Position numbers and translations under genes: made by a program | DNA from: Dryococelus australis | Lineage: Eukaryota; Arthropoda; Insecta; Phasmatodea; Phasmatidae | Assembly: GCA_029891345.1 (NCBI GenBank) | Contig: CM056994.1 | Location: 63,163,251-63,227,250, forward strand | Length of the DNA: 64,000 nucleotides | Direction: 5' to 3' | Notes under the pieces: model-generated | Database searches by the model: none | The model's input: the letters and a program-made list of their open reading frames with translations, nothing else | What the model was told of the DNA's origin: nothing | Shown here: piece after piece, positions 46,051-57,498 of the stretch | Layout: the number at the start of each line of letters is the position of its first letter | Numbering within the stretch: the first letter of the stretch is position 1

Positions 46051-46160
46051 ATTCGTACCTGTAGTTTTTTTTGTACTTTGCCATTTATTGGACGTTTTAA
46101 TTTACCGGACTATACATCCTCCAAATTAGTCCAGTAAACAGAGGCTTTTTTATGTCTGCA
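46050..46160 (-). mobile_element. Possible pogo/Tigger-like transposon end
   Basis: Reverse-complemented, the sequence reads AGCCTCTGTTTACTGGACTA followed by GTCCGGTAAATTAAAACGTC, the alternating pattern of pogo-type terminal sequences. The opposite end was not found. Confidence 0.3.
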
Positions 46161-46623
46161 GAGATGAGCAGTTGTTGTAAACTGTTAATTCAACTTGCCA
46201 GACACAAAATTTTACTGAAGAAATCAATTTCTTTACAGATAAATCCGTGGACAAATTTTGTCTACACAGATACTGAAGTGCCTCACTACATTGTAAGTAC
46301 TTTGCTGTTAAACAACTAATGTAACTAATGATGCTATATTTTGAATCGTTAAACTTGCATGCATTATCTGATAATAGATTTGTGTTACGATTTTGGGAGT
46401 TTTACTCTTGTTAAAGTAACTTTTACATGGTTTTCCTTCATATTTATTCCTTTTTATAAAAATATCCTCTTGTGAAATGAGATGGATACATACGGGCAAC
46501 ACAGCTACTTGAAAATATAACACACATACTGTAGTCATTTTGAAAACAAATGTCATATTTTTAGGTGGCAAGTCAATGGAATGTTTCGAATAGCAGGCAA
46601 GTGATAAACCAAGTACACGTGTC

Positions 46624-47237
46624 TGTTACACAAAGCATTCCACCGCTTTGTTCCTGACCATGGTTGTATTGAATTTCTGCATTTATCTGAAGAGTGCTTT
46701 TGATTACTGACCTCTTTTCTCTCAGTGTGACTCGGGGTGTGTTGAACCTTCCATGTGGTCAGGGCAACTGATATATAAGGATGATAGGCCTTCAAAGTTG
46801 TAGTTGTTGAGTGGATAAGTGGCTGCAGTTTTAGCTATAGATGACGAGCGGCAAGAGAAGTGACCAGTGACCAGCGGGAGGAAAGTCTGCAGTTGCGAGC
46901 ATCAGCGCGGAAAAAAGTATGAGGGGCAGGCTGGACTCTTGGACTGGATACATCAGTGAAAGATATTGGCAACAGACTGACTGAGCATGTGTTAATGATA
47001 AGTATGCATTAGTTGACTGTAACCAAATAGAGACATTAAGAAGGACGTTAATTATAATGGAAATAGACATTTAATATTGCGCTCACTGAGAAATAAAAAA
47101 GTGGTATTGGAGATTGATATTTTAGTCCTGTAAATAATAGCTGTGTGAATAAATTAAAAATAAAATTTAGTTATTTTATTTTTATTAAGACCTCCATCCT
47201 CATGATCTCTGATACGCCCCTCGGGCATTTTGTAACA
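46624..47237 (+). mobile_element. Candidate solo LTR
   Basis: It starts TGTTACA (46624) and ends TGTAACA (47231-47237), matching inverted termini of the kind seen in Ty3-type LTRs. Inside, a TATA-like GATATATAAGG lies near 46768, followed by a GC-richer leader. AATAAA signals lie near 47090 and 47148. Length (614) is reasonable. The flanking five bases (GTGTC and ATACT) do not match, so there is no target duplication to confirm it. Confidence 0.4.
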
Positions 47238-47495
47238 ATACTTTTGTAACATACAGAAGATGCTGTTTTTAAGCTCCATTATTTAATTGCAACAGTGTTA
47301 GTTCAGAAGGTTACAGCAACTCTCTCTGCTTGATATGTAAAATTATTTGTGCGGTATGTGTCTTTTGCACAGTTTTTGTAGTTCATGTAAATTTGTTGTA
47401 TGTACAAACTGAATAGTTGTAGTAAGAACTGAAGCAGAACTGCATTGTTAACCTGTTGGAATTTATAACTCTCATTGCATTTCCTTCCATCACTG

Positions 47496-47500
<5 letters not shown>

Positions 47501-47549
<49 letters not shown>

Positions 47550-47600
47550 GCACGCATGCACGCGCGTGCACACACACACACGCACACACACACACACACA
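47501..47600 (+). repeat. Compound TA/CA microsatellite
   Basis: (TA)n from about 47501 to 47534, then CA/CG-rich repeats to about 47600. Confidence 0.95.
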
Positions 47601-49006
47601 GAGTCTGACTTTTCCATCTTTAATGGACATCCAAAGAAAGCCTGACCACAACAGTTGGTGGCAATATGTTTTTTTTTATATTATTTTTAAGTGTCCTGAA
47701 TGAAAATCACAAGAGAAACTGCCTCTGAAAGGTTTTGCATACTTTGCTCATTACATCCTCATCTGTAAACAAAAACCCAGAAATCATCACATAAACTAGA
47801 TAAGGCCACATTGGATTTCATACTAAGTAACTCATAGTTTGTGAACATTTTTCAGGACACTGTTTCAAAACACAATGATATAGTCAGTTGCTGTGTTTAC
47901 AAGGGGAAATTTTATTTTGTAAACTTGTTTTGCACATATTAGCTTCCAATAAAATGAACATAAAAATGAAATGGTTTTGCAATAAATGGATGACAGTGTT
48001 TTATGTAGTGTTTGGTTACATATCAACAAATTATGTAATTAAAAAAAAAAAAAAAAAAAAAAAAAACAACTACTCGTAGGAAGTCTTTAATGCAAATTAG
48101 CATCACAACAAATTGTAGATGGAAGTTCCAAGTACAGTATCCTGTCAAACAAAAGTTAGCTTCCTGGTATTTATTTTCAGTTTCTAAGGGTGGAGGGCAA
48201 AAGGAAGTTTTGGGTTGAGAGAGGGTGAAAGTGAGATAACATGTGCTAGAATGCTTACTGATTTTGTACCCTCTACTCCTGTTTGTTGAACTTCTGATTT
48301 GCTGTACTTGATGATGGTGTATCAAGAAAAGCACTAGCAATGCTCTGACAAACGCTATGGAAAAAATACAGATATAAGTTTTTGTAGTGATGGAGAAAAT
48401 GTTGTTCAACAGAAAATCTTTGGATAATAGAAAAAACATGGTTCAATAAGCAACAGTTAGTTACCTATGATCTACTAGGGATTATTATGCTGTACTGACA
48501 GTGACATGGTATGCATAATTATTTATTTTGATATTGAAGTGCAGTACTTTTGTGGGAATCCACACAAAAACTTCATCAAATAACCTAATGGCACCCTGGA
48601 TCGTTATTTTGGTTCATAACGGAAAAGAAGCAATGCTGTTTTCATGCAGTGACTGGAAATGGCTAAGCGTGTTGTCTGTTACAGAATGGCTGCCTGCGTT
48701 TGTGCGACGCTTCACATAGTTACCAGTTCCTACTCTCATTATTTTCAGTTGCAAGTGGACTATATTTTACACTGTCATACAAAAGTATTTAGTTTTCAAC
48801 TCAGAAAACTTAATGTTATTTTAAGAAGTAGAAAGTATGTTTCGCCAAGTGTACTGATTGTCTACAGTTTTATGTTGTGGTACCTTGACCACCACAGATA
48901 ATGCTTGCTTTAGCTGTGTCCAGAAGTAGTATAGTATGATACATATTTGTATAGATAGTATTGCAGTAGTGCAGTAATTAGTGATTTTTTTCTCCATACT
49001 TCACAG
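47601..49006. other. Intron 2, 3' end
   Basis: It contains a 26-base A run at 48041-48066, which may be the tail of an old retroposed sequence, though I cannot identify its body. No gene is evident. It ends with the acceptor TCACAG at 49001-49006. Confidence 0.5.
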
Positions 49007-49166
49007 AGTATTGCCGTGCCTGTTGAAGGAGTGTGTGAATCCCACAATGGTCCCCTTTGTTTTGCCGAATGTCCTGCTCATTGCAGAAAACAGCTCAAAA
49101 GAAGAGTACATCACACACATTCTGCCTCATCTGAAACCTGTAATGAAGTTGCAGGAGCCTATTCAG
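49007..49166 (+). CDS. SCYL2: SCYL2-like exon
   Basis: The first A completes the split Arg codon from the previous exon. It then encodes VLPCLLKECVNPTMVPFVLP, NVLLIAENSSKEEYITHILP and HLKPVMKLQEPIQ. The VPFVLPNVLLIAE and EPIQ segments are SCYL2 hallmarks in the first HEAT-like repeats. The length is 160 bases, ending in phase 0. The donor GTATGC starts at 49167. Intact. Confidence 0.96.
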
Positions 49167-49640
49167 GTATGCTTGACTGAAAGTTTTAACATAAATGTTG
49201 AGGGCAGTGTGCCATTCTAATGGGAAAAGGTCAGAAAAATTTAAGGTTACACCATTGTGTTCTGGTACAGATGCAGAGTTCCAATCTGTACCATGTCCGT
49301 GTAATGCAAAGGCTATAATTATTACTGTACCAAACAATAACATTGAACTAAATAATTATCTTCTATCTGGAGATTTGCTATCTTATGCCTACATTCAGTC
49401 ACTATTTTTATAAGAGAAAATATACTCCCCCCCCCCCCCCCCCTTCCTCATCCCTTCAACAAATAGTTTGTGGCAGTAGAAAAACTTAAACAATAGCAGT
49501 GTGCCTAATAAGGGGGTTCTTTTGGTTATGGCTATTAGTGTCAAACTTTGACCATCGATGTTGGAGGTTAAGTGCAACGTAAACCTTGTTTATGTTACTT
49601 TTGAGAAAAGAGGTTTTTGCAGTGGTCAATTTTACAGTTT
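49167..49640. other. Start of intron 3, with poly-C tract
   Basis: AT-rich sequence with a run of 17 C at 49427-49443. No gene is seen. Confidence 0.6.
49427..49443 (+). repeat. Poly-C tract, 17 C
   Basis: Seventeen consecutive C in intron 3 outside any recognised transposon. Confidence 0.95.
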
Positions 49641-50280
49641 TAGTTTGTGATCCCAGAATCATGATGTACATGGGGTGCCATAATGCTTAACTGGTGCATG
49701 GCCAGTGCACAAGACAGGTCGGGTGGCCTGTCTGAGGGGGACGAAGTCCAGAGAGACTGTCACGGCCCTGTGAACGGGCTGGCCCTTGTTTGCTGGTTTA
49801 CCTGTTGATAAGTTGCTCGGCTGGAGACTCTGTTCCTGTCGTGGTGATGGCAGGTGGCCACTACAGTCGACCCCAGGATGTGAAGTGTTCTTGCTGGGCT
49901 GGTTGCTGAAGGAAGACTGTTGACTGCAGGCGAGGTGATCATTGAACCACTGGTTAGTGATTCTGTGGGGTATTACATCTCCTCTTCTCAATGCCTCGAC
50001 CAAGAGGTGAGGGGTGCCAACTGTCGTAATCAAAGAGTTAAATGAGAGGTGTCTGTAGTGCTGAGGGGTGAGGCCTCTCAGTAGTAAGGGCGGTATGAAC
50101 TCTGTACTACTTAGGTAACAAGCTGCTAAGTGCAGTAGAGGAAATGGGTTTGCAGTTCTGAGGCGTTAGATGCCTTTCTCAACTTTTTCTGCATACAGCA
50201 TAGGTAATACGAGCATAATACACCCTCGCAAAAGGCAAGCCGGCGATTCACTTCCCTAGCGTGTACTTCTAAGTGATCAC
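49641..50280 (-). pseudogene. Family D gag-like region, copy 2
   Basis: The minus-strand open piece 49659-50033 (124 codons) contains TTVGTPHLLVEALRRGD, ITNQWFNDHLACSQQSS, NKGQPVHRAVTVSLDFVPLR and QATRPVLCTGHAPV. It aligns with copy 1 (14615-15124). Its final block also matches the family A Gag block at 20312-20400. Upstream (minus direction) lies an LTR, and downstream there is no PHD, capsid or pol. Confidence 0.6.
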
Positions 50281-50289
50281 AGCCACACA

Positions 50290-51640
50290 GGCAGGAACTA
50301 TTCCTCTTGCTCCCTTTGTCTGGCGCTGTAGAGAGTGGTGAATAGAGTGGTAGGTTGTTTCAAGCGGCTTGACAGGATACTTAGGTGTGATATCCACAGG
50401 GGTCAATCAATCAAAGCTTATTCCAGCTCCCTTCCGGGTCCATAAAGAGTGGTGGCGGAGTATGGAATAACCTGATTGCTCGATTCATCTGGTGGAGGAG
50501 TTTTGTGTGATTGAGGCTCTACCATACTATACCGAAGGGCAAAGCTTGGGTAGCCATGTAATATGTGTGTGTTCTGGCGTTAATTAGCTCATGGTCTGCC
50601 GGCTTTATTCTGGCGGGCTGTGTTTATGTACGAAACAACACAGTGACACTCAAGAAATTAACACACAGAGAATAGCTTAGAAATCACGTGTTATATTGAT
50701 GTAGTAGTATATAACATTGTGTTCCTGTACTACGTCCTACACTGTTCAGAATTGACACAGAAGTTCTATAGTATGTAAATGGCCAGGTGAAGATGACCTG
50801 GTTCAACTGACTGGAAAGAGGCTATAATATATGCTAGGTAAGTAATTTTCAACTCAATCCTAACTGTCGACCTGGTGTCCTGAAGGGACAGGAGTGGTGA
50901 CTACCAGAAGAGTAGTATTGCCATTACCATCCGGTAATGCAGGGTCCTGAAGAGACTGTCGCAACCATTACCACATGGGCTCAATACCAAGGACTGGTAA
51001 GAAAGGAGCAGACGTCTTAGGGAGCTGTTGATGGTCCAGTCTTCCAGAAGCAGAGGAGTCTACAATGCGTGTAGAAGGGGCTTCTTGATGGGTTGTCTTC
51101 AACTGGTAGGCAGATTCCAGCCCTGAAGAGAGCAGTGGAATCTGCGGGCGTACCAGTGATCGTGAACAGCCATTGGCTTCCTCCAGCCCAATCGTGAGCG
51201 GTGGAGGAGCATATACTGAAGTTCTGCAGTGTCGCAGGGCTATTTATACCAATTTCTTCTTGGGTCTTTGGTGGTGAGGGGTGTGGAGGTGATAAGCTCA
51301 GCCGCTGGAGTCCAGAGTTGAGTGCTGTTGTGGCGCTATCATTCCCTAGTACCGGTGGCGTTCTCCCTTTGTGCTTCGTGGTGTTATCTGTGGCCTTGGT
51401 GATGGGTTTGGTGGCTCATTCGACAATACAATCTCACTTCAGGGAGGTTGGCTTGACATCTGCTTGGAGTAGGGTAAACAGTACAAGCTAGTCAGTAGTT
51501 TCTGTAGTATCATATCTCATTGCAAGGACTACCCTTTAGGCATGTGACCAGTCGTTTGTAGTACTGTTTAAAAGACTTGCCCTAGGGTGAACGTGGTTCA
51601 GATGGAGCAAAGTCCAGTGAGCATAAATACTGCGCAGAGT
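50290..51640 (-). mobile_element. Family D LTR with promoter
   Basis: On the minus strand the TATA box TATAAATA is at 51241-51248 (plus reads TATTTATA). The U3 side, 51420-51500, has GTAAACAGTACAAGCTAGTC, the same wording as the family A U3 at 20060. The U5 side, near 50270-50330, shares CACAGGCAGGAACTATTCCT with 15190. The ends were not determined. Confidence 0.55.
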
Positions 51641-52880
51641 GTCATGTGTCACAATTTATTCTCTACCATATACGTATAGTTGATAGCAATCATAATGTTA
51701 TCATCATGAGAATTCAATCCCAAACAAATCTCCACTCTCTTCACTCCACTCTAGTTGGGTAAAAAAAAATTAAACATTTAGTATGTTGGCAAAGGAGCAA
51801 TATTTCCTGCAATGGATTGGCAAATATTAATATCATTATGTGGTAGTCATGCAGACACAGTATGGAATATACTTGAGGAGTGTGTCAAAGCAAGTGCCAG
51901 ACATGTGCAGAATGGTGTCCTTCATGTACATGTTTGCTTCATAGCAGGCTTAACAAAACAATATTTAAAAGTATTATTTCTCAGCAGCATAACCTTGAAA
52001 TGTATAAAAACTATCAAAAACATTTCTAAACCAAGACATGCTCCATGCACATTTTATGTGCAAGTTGTGAATGCTACTTGGTGCCATAACACGTAGTAGG
52101 GAGGCAAAAACAAGGCTCTCAAGCCTTAAAATCACAATATTCCTGCTTTAAAAAAAACATACAAAACTGTTATAAGGACTTTATTGCAGTGTTATAATGT
52201 ACATTTTATAACCAACCTGGCAAAATTTTACATAGCAACTTTTGAGAAATTTAATTTTGTAGAACACAAAATTCTCAAAAATGAGACAGTTGACTCCAAA
52301 ATCTCCAGTTTAAATTTTTGTGTGTTCCTTACAGTTCCTTTTGAACTGAAAATATGCTCAAAAACCATTCAGATGTCTTAAAAAGTTTTTTAAAAATAAA
52401 TCATTAAAACTGCTATAACTTCTAAAAATATTAAAACTGCTGTAACTTGTAAACAAAAAAAAATACTAAAAAATAAAGGCTTGGCACAGCTTGTTAATTT
52501 TTATAAGGGAGCAGGTTGATGCATGATGTGTAGTACACTATTTTTTTTCTTCCTCAACTCTATATCATCACATGTGCATCACGTGTCCCAGAAGAGATAC
52601 GAACCCTGACTAGCCACCACCTAGGCCACCATTCTGCCTCCTTAGACACGACAGATGCCTGGAGAGCGGTATGCACTTTAAGAAAGATAGTAATATAAAT
52701 CTCACCCGCCTAACAGAATCCCATGAGAAGGCAGACCAGTCGGCAATGCAAGAGTCTTGCCCCTAAGTGAGTGGCAGATCCCTCCCCCACGCGAGGAAAT
52801 TACCCCATTTCCAGCCTTCCCCGGTAGATCGCAGCCAGTGAATCACTGCCCACAAAGGGAGAAGCCACTCCGCCAGAGTC
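51641..52880. other. AT-rich intron DNA, then GC-richer repeat-like DNA
   Basis: 51650-52540 is AT-rich without features. From 52570 the composition changes. On the minus strand, GAGATACGAACC (plus, 52594-52605) resembles a tRNA-type B box, but a matching A box at proper spacing is absent. The region 52680-52880 may belong to the LTR-like unit that follows. Confidence 0.4.
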
Positions 52881-53107
52881 GCCTGATGGCCAAAGACACC
52901 AGAGACACCCTTGGCCAGGTGGTTAAAAGGCCATGCACCACCCCAGAATGTCAGTTGATACTAGCAGCTTGCCTTAGCACCAGTCGTGCTAAGGCTCTTT
53001 GCTCTGTCTGTTCTCCTCTGCCTTGTGAGGAAATGCCCTGCTATGACCAGTGACCAATGCCGGACTTCTTCAAGCATGTGCTATAGCCCCGAAGAGTTGT
53101 CGTTTGT

Positions 53108-53124
53108 CCCCCCCCCCCCCCCCC
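53108..53124 (+). repeat. Poly-C tract, 17 C
   Basis: Seventeen consecutive C within the divergent LTR/gag unit. Confidence 0.95.
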
Positions 53125-54359
53125 AACTTGTCACTTGTTGTCAATTCATACCACCCCATATCCCCCTTCAGGACAACACAGCGTCAGTTAGGGTACAGAT
53201 GTTGTGACAGCTACCTAATTTGTTGTTCTAGCTCTTCAAGCACTCTTTGGGCTGGCTCTTCAAGCCGACAGGACCCTTCACCTGTCTTTTGTGTTGCTTT
53301 CCTGTTCCGTATGTTTATCAGTGAATTTGATTCAAAGCAGGAGAGTATGGGTCACCATGTTATACTCTGGATGGAATAATACACGTCTACAGTTTAACCA
53401 TCATCTGTTTCTTCTTGAGTGAACTGTCCATAGTTCTTCCTGCTAAGTGTCACTCTGCAAAGAAACAGCAGGGAACCACAGTTTGGGAACTGATTTTCCG
53501 ACTTGAGTAGAACTGCGGCCTGTCCCCTAAAAAGGCCCAAAAAGGACATGACGTACTGTCACCCAAACACAACCCATGAAATGGCCACCCATATTGTTGG
53601 ACCAGGTACGTAAATGTACCTGGTGCTCATGTACGGTAGAGCCCCAAGCACTAGTAAGAGACACACGTCTAAGAAGTAGATCATCCTTGTCAGTTAACCA
53701 ACTCCATCCACTGCATATAGGCCTGCCGGAAGGAGTGCCAGGTATGACAAGGAGGGATTTAACCCTTCTGGGTTACATTTAGCTAGGGGTATCGTTGCCT
53801 GCCACCCCAGTGGGGATGTGAACTAATAGCACCTTTCCCTTGTAAATGCAGTTTACCCACAGAAGGGGAAGTAATTAGAGTGACAGAAGGGCAGCTGCTG
53901 TCTTTGCCGAGAATCAGTCACTGCTTAACAAACCTTCTCCAGTCCTCGGCTGTTTGACCCCCCGGGAACGAGCTCATGCTATCCATAAACTGTTGAGGTC
54001 TCTCCTGACAGTCCTCTCCCTTAATTTGTTTGGCCCGTGGTTAAGAACCTTGGAGCGGCTCACCCCGTTGTCCAGTATCTCCATCTGGGCCTGCCCCTGG
54101 TACTAGGCATCGAACTTGCCGACTACCACCAACAGCCGCCGACAGCGGGCCAGATGCCTGCCTGCCCCTGCGGAGTGAGCCACCAGCCGGAGCCACCCAG
54201 CGAATACCACCACCACACCCTGGGTCGGGAGACCAAACCCAGGACCTTTACAGATGAGTGATCAACCCACAGCAGTAAGACACGTGAGAGGTAAGCCAGC
54301 AGCGCCATCAACGCCAACCAGCCAAAAGGATAGTCTAGTCCAGCTAGATTTCATACAAT

Positions 54360-54507
54360 GTAGGTAGACTACCTGGCCTACCCTATTCAAGGGAACAGTC
54401 AAGGCCAAGCACAGATCCTGCAGACCCCACCTGGTAGGTAGACTACCTGGCCTACCCTATTCAAGGGAACAGTCAAGGCCAAGCACAGATCCTGCAGACC
54501 CCACCTG
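54360..54507 (+). repeat. Perfect tandem duplication, 2 x 74 bases
   Basis: Units 54360-54433 and 54434-54507, both starting GTAGGTAGACTACCTGGCCT and ending CCCCACCTG, appear identical. The lack of differences indicates a recent event or an assembly duplication. Confidence 0.95.
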
Positions 54508-54510
54508 ATT

Positions 54511-56225
54511 AAGCCTGCGTCTCTGACCTTACATGGAATAAAAACCTTATAAATGCAGATGTGCTCCAGCCCTTCGGGCCATCACGCATCATGATTCACA
54601 AAATATGAACAAAGTTGGAGGGGTGACCACAATTGCTTGTCATATTGATATGGAATGACCCAATTTCAATTTCATATCCCCCCCAAAAAAAAAAACATTT
54701 CTGGCTTCAGGTGTAATATAAATTTCTGAAACAGTTGCTATTTAATATGAATTTCTGAAACATTTGCTATTTTAAGTGCATTTACAAATACTGTATACTC
54801 CCGATTTACCAGGGGCGGCTTTATCAGGTTGTGTCTTAACCATGGAGCCACCAGTTCAAAGTCAAATATTTACAGCTGCCGCCAGTCACACGCCGCTGCT
54901 ATTAATAACCCATGTGCATGCTGTTAATTACCTCGCTGCAGTTGAGTGATGCTGTACTGATTAATTTTATTATTAAAAGTGTTTGGGTGCTATATTTACA
55001 CACCTTTTTAACACATATATATATATATATATATGAAACTAGGAAGTATTAGGACTTCGGGAAAATTGTCGGATAGCATATTTTCATTCATAATAATAAT
55101 ACAGTATTTCACAATTAAAACTGACGTCTGCATATCAAAAAGGCAATATCATGTAGTTTACAGTAGTGTGTTCAGCAGAGGCTATTCATAAATTAACTGT
55201 GCCACCAAGTGTGACTGGATGACAAAATATCACATTAACATAAATATTATTTACCGCAAAATTATTCTATCTCAAACAATGCATGGTTTTTATAAATAAA
55301 AAAAATAACATCTATTTTTGCTTTGTTGCTGAAGTGGACGGGAGTCAGGACAAATAACAAAATTGTGAGCCAGCCTTAGAAAGGCTTGGCTATTGCAGGC
55401 CGAATGAAAATCATTAGCTAGCAGAATCGCTTTACACATAAATATGTTATGGTAAAATATTTATAGAGCTCGATGAAAATTTAAAACTCTTAGAATTTGT
55501 TCGCATATTTGCATTTTACACATTCAAAAGAAGTCATTTCATGAGGGCATGGTTTATGAAGCGAGCCGCACAAATTGGCAAACAGATGGCAGCACAGTCG
55601 CCTATTTCGCTGCTGTGTCACAGAAGTATTTTCAATCATGTTATTTTAAAAGTAAATTTTTCATCTTGTGTGGGCTCAAAACAACTCGTGTTTGAAATAT
55701 AATTCATCAAATTAATATAAAAATATTTGAAAAATACTCTGCGATTATGTGCAGCCTCTACAATTAATATGAAGAATGCACGTGGCGACATGTCGTTCCT
55801 TGATGGTGCAATAACCTAATTGCTATCTGCTACTGGAATTTACAGTGGAATGCTTCATCCCATGCACACATGTCTCCCTTCTGTTATTGCATAATCTTAA
55901 AATTCTGCTCATAATTACATTTTGATTCACCCTTGTATTTTGTGTGTGGAAACTGTTTAATTAACAGAAGCACCTAGACCCACCATGTGACTGACTCTCT
56001 TATAACTTCATTGTTTTTTTTTAATGAATATTCCCTTGTGGTGACAAAATGATTTGATTTCAAAGTAGGGTTAGACATTCTACACCAAATTCAGCATTAT
56101 AATTTTTGTGGCAATATTTTCTCATGTAACATTTGCAATGACACATAATTAAAATAATTATTACAGTAATTACAATTTAAATGTTATATATTATAAACCA
56201 TTATTGTACTTTTTGTTGTCCTTAG
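54511..56225. other. AT-rich intron DNA
   Basis: It includes a (TA)n run at about 55014-55034. A stretch near 54790-54850 (TACTGTATACTCCCGATTTA, GGGGCGGCTT) weakly resembles the ends of the R3-type repeat. Otherwise nothing is recognised. Confidence 0.5.
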
Positions 56226-56229
56226 TCCT

Positions 56230-56480
56230 GATTTTAGTAAGGGGTTGGGTGTTTGTGTGAATAGTGCACTAGCTTCCCATCCAGGAAAACACAGTTCAGG
56301 TCCCAGCAGTCATTCTCAATTTTTACATGTAAAAAATTTGGCTTACATTGCCATTGAGTGATGAGTTAGTTTGGCGTGCTCCTGTTTCTCCCACCCTTGC
56401 CTTCTTTTACGAATCCATCTCCATCTCTCTTTCCTCCCTATTGGTACTAAAGACCATTTTGTTTAACACCCTTTTATTCT
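56230..56480 (+). mobile_element. Possible tRNA-derived SINE
   Basis: AATAGTGCACTAGCTTCCCA (56261-56280) can be read as a decayed A-box region. GTTCAGGTCCC (56294-56304) resembles a B box (GGTTCRANNCC), at a distance suitable for a tRNA head. The body is 150-200 bases of mixed sequence with a pyrimidine-rich end. No target duplication or tail was established. Confidence 0.35.
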
Positions 56481-56629
56481 GGTAACAAAAAGAATTAAAA
56501 TTATCAGAGTATTGGAAAAAGTTTAAGAGCAGTAAACGGTTCTTAAAACATTTCGGCTTCGTTGTGTGAGCGCTGTTGTCATGTATGCTTTATGTGTCAT
56601 ATTAATTTGCCTTCTGGTGGGATTTCCAG

Positions 56630-56866
56630 GTGCTGCTGATTTTCATGCAGAAGATGGAACTCCTCCTAAAGCTGACGCCTGCCCCAGACATCAAATCAGA
56701 CGTTCTGCCCATGCTATACAGAGCTCTTGACTCTGATGCACAACAAATCCAAGAATTGTGCCTGTCCGTCCTGCCCACATTTGCTGCACTAATTGACTAC
56801 CCGGCAATGAAGAATGCCTTGCTGCCACGTATCAAACGCTTGTGCAGGGAGACATCGTACATCTCG
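56630..56866 (+). CDS. SCYL2: SCYL2-like exon
   Basis: This exon encodes 79 residues, including VLLIFMQKMELLLKLTPAPD, SDVLPMLYRALDSDAQQIQE, LCLSVLPTFAALIDYPAMKN and ALLPRIKRLCRETSYIS. It corresponds to the central HEAT-like repeats of SCYL2. The acceptor is TTCCAG (56624-56629) and the donor GTAAGT (56867-56872), with phase 0 at both ends (237 bases). It follows EPIQ of the previous exon without missing residues. Translation past 56866 into the intron would continue for 19 codons before a stop, but the strong donor and the fit of the next exon argue against read-through. Confidence 0.97.
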
Positions 56867-57365
56867 GTAAGTATCATCAACCAGTTTGTTTCCAGGTTCA
56901 TCAAATATATTGCCAGGAGTTAACCCACATTTACTTTATCAGCAAAGTTAAGCTAATCTCGCAGATAAGTTACACTATTAAAATTGGATGCAAATACAGC
57001 AGAGAGGAAAGTGTGTTCCTGTGGCAGTTTGCAGAGTTATTTTGTCAAACGGCTTGATACATAATGTTATTGAAATGGTAATAGCAATCAAACTTGTTTC
57101 CATCTTTGTCATTTTCTGCTCAGAACTGCCATTCTCAGATACCCTGATACTTCCAGTTGGTGCTGTTTATATTTTTAAGACTTCTTATGAAAACAAAATT
57201 CAATTTTTAGGGTAGTTAACCTAGTGTTTGTGTTGTTATAATGTAAATGTTTTTTTTTTTTAAGTACAGTATGTTACATGTAAAGGGATGAAAGTGTGTG
57301 ATAGTAACCAGATACTAGTAATAAGTGTGAGGAGTGGGATTGCACTGAGTGTGTTGATGTGTCAG
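56867..57365. other. Intron 4, 499 bases
   Basis: This is the only short intron visible. It runs from GTAAGT to GTCAG, is AT-rich, and has no features. Confidence 0.8.
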
Positions 57366-57498
57366 GTACGTGTGAACTGTCTGGTATGCATGGGCAAGCT
57401 GTTGGAGCACCTTGACAAGTGGCTTGTCCTAGATGAAGTGCTGCCGTTCCTCCCTCAGATACCATCTCGAGAGCCTGCTGTTCTCATGGGCATCCTTG
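57366..57498 (+). CDS. SCYL2: SCYL2-like exon
   Basis: This exon encodes VRVNCLVCMGKLLEHLDKWL, VLDEVLPFLPQIPSREPAVL and MGIL, plus one base of a Gly codon. It follows SYIS of the previous exon and matches the family's VRVNCLVCLGK...LDKW and PFLxQIPSxEPAVLMGILG segments. The acceptor is GTCAG (57361-57365) and the donor GTAAGT (57499-57504). The length is 133 bases, phase 0 in and phase 1 out. The next exon, completing the HEAT-like region, must lie beyond 64000 or has not been recognised, so the gene is incomplete at its 3' end here. Confidence 0.96.

Larger units (their letters stand above)
52881..54510 (+). mobile_element. Divergent family A-like LTR and gag unit
   Basis: Near 53945-54040 the plus strand reads NQSLLNKPSPVLG, then LTPRERAHAIHKLLRSLLTV. 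This lines up with the family A Gag segment LTASGHLQEL...SPRDQAQALYHLQ (36540-36650). Upstream are a poly-C run (53108-53124) and mixed sequence that could be its LTR, though I do not see a clear TATA box. Downstream there is a perfect 74-base duplication and then AT-rich DNA. No capsid or pol is present. Confidence 0.4.

Noticed and set aside
47383..47595. Open frame with repeated VCVC/YIYI residues
   Set aside because: It is the translation of the TA/CA microsatellite at 47501-47600.
52594..52628. tRNA-like A and B boxes on the minus strand (SINE)
   Set aside because: A candidate A box (CCACCTAGGCCA, plus-strand view) lies only 11 bases from the B box, too close for a Pol III promoter of this type. 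Kept only as a remark in the region description.
56867..56923. Extension of the SCYL2 exon past 56866
   Set aside because: The open frame continues for a few codons, but GTAAGT at 56867 is a strong donor. The next exon at 57366 matches the family directly after SYIS.
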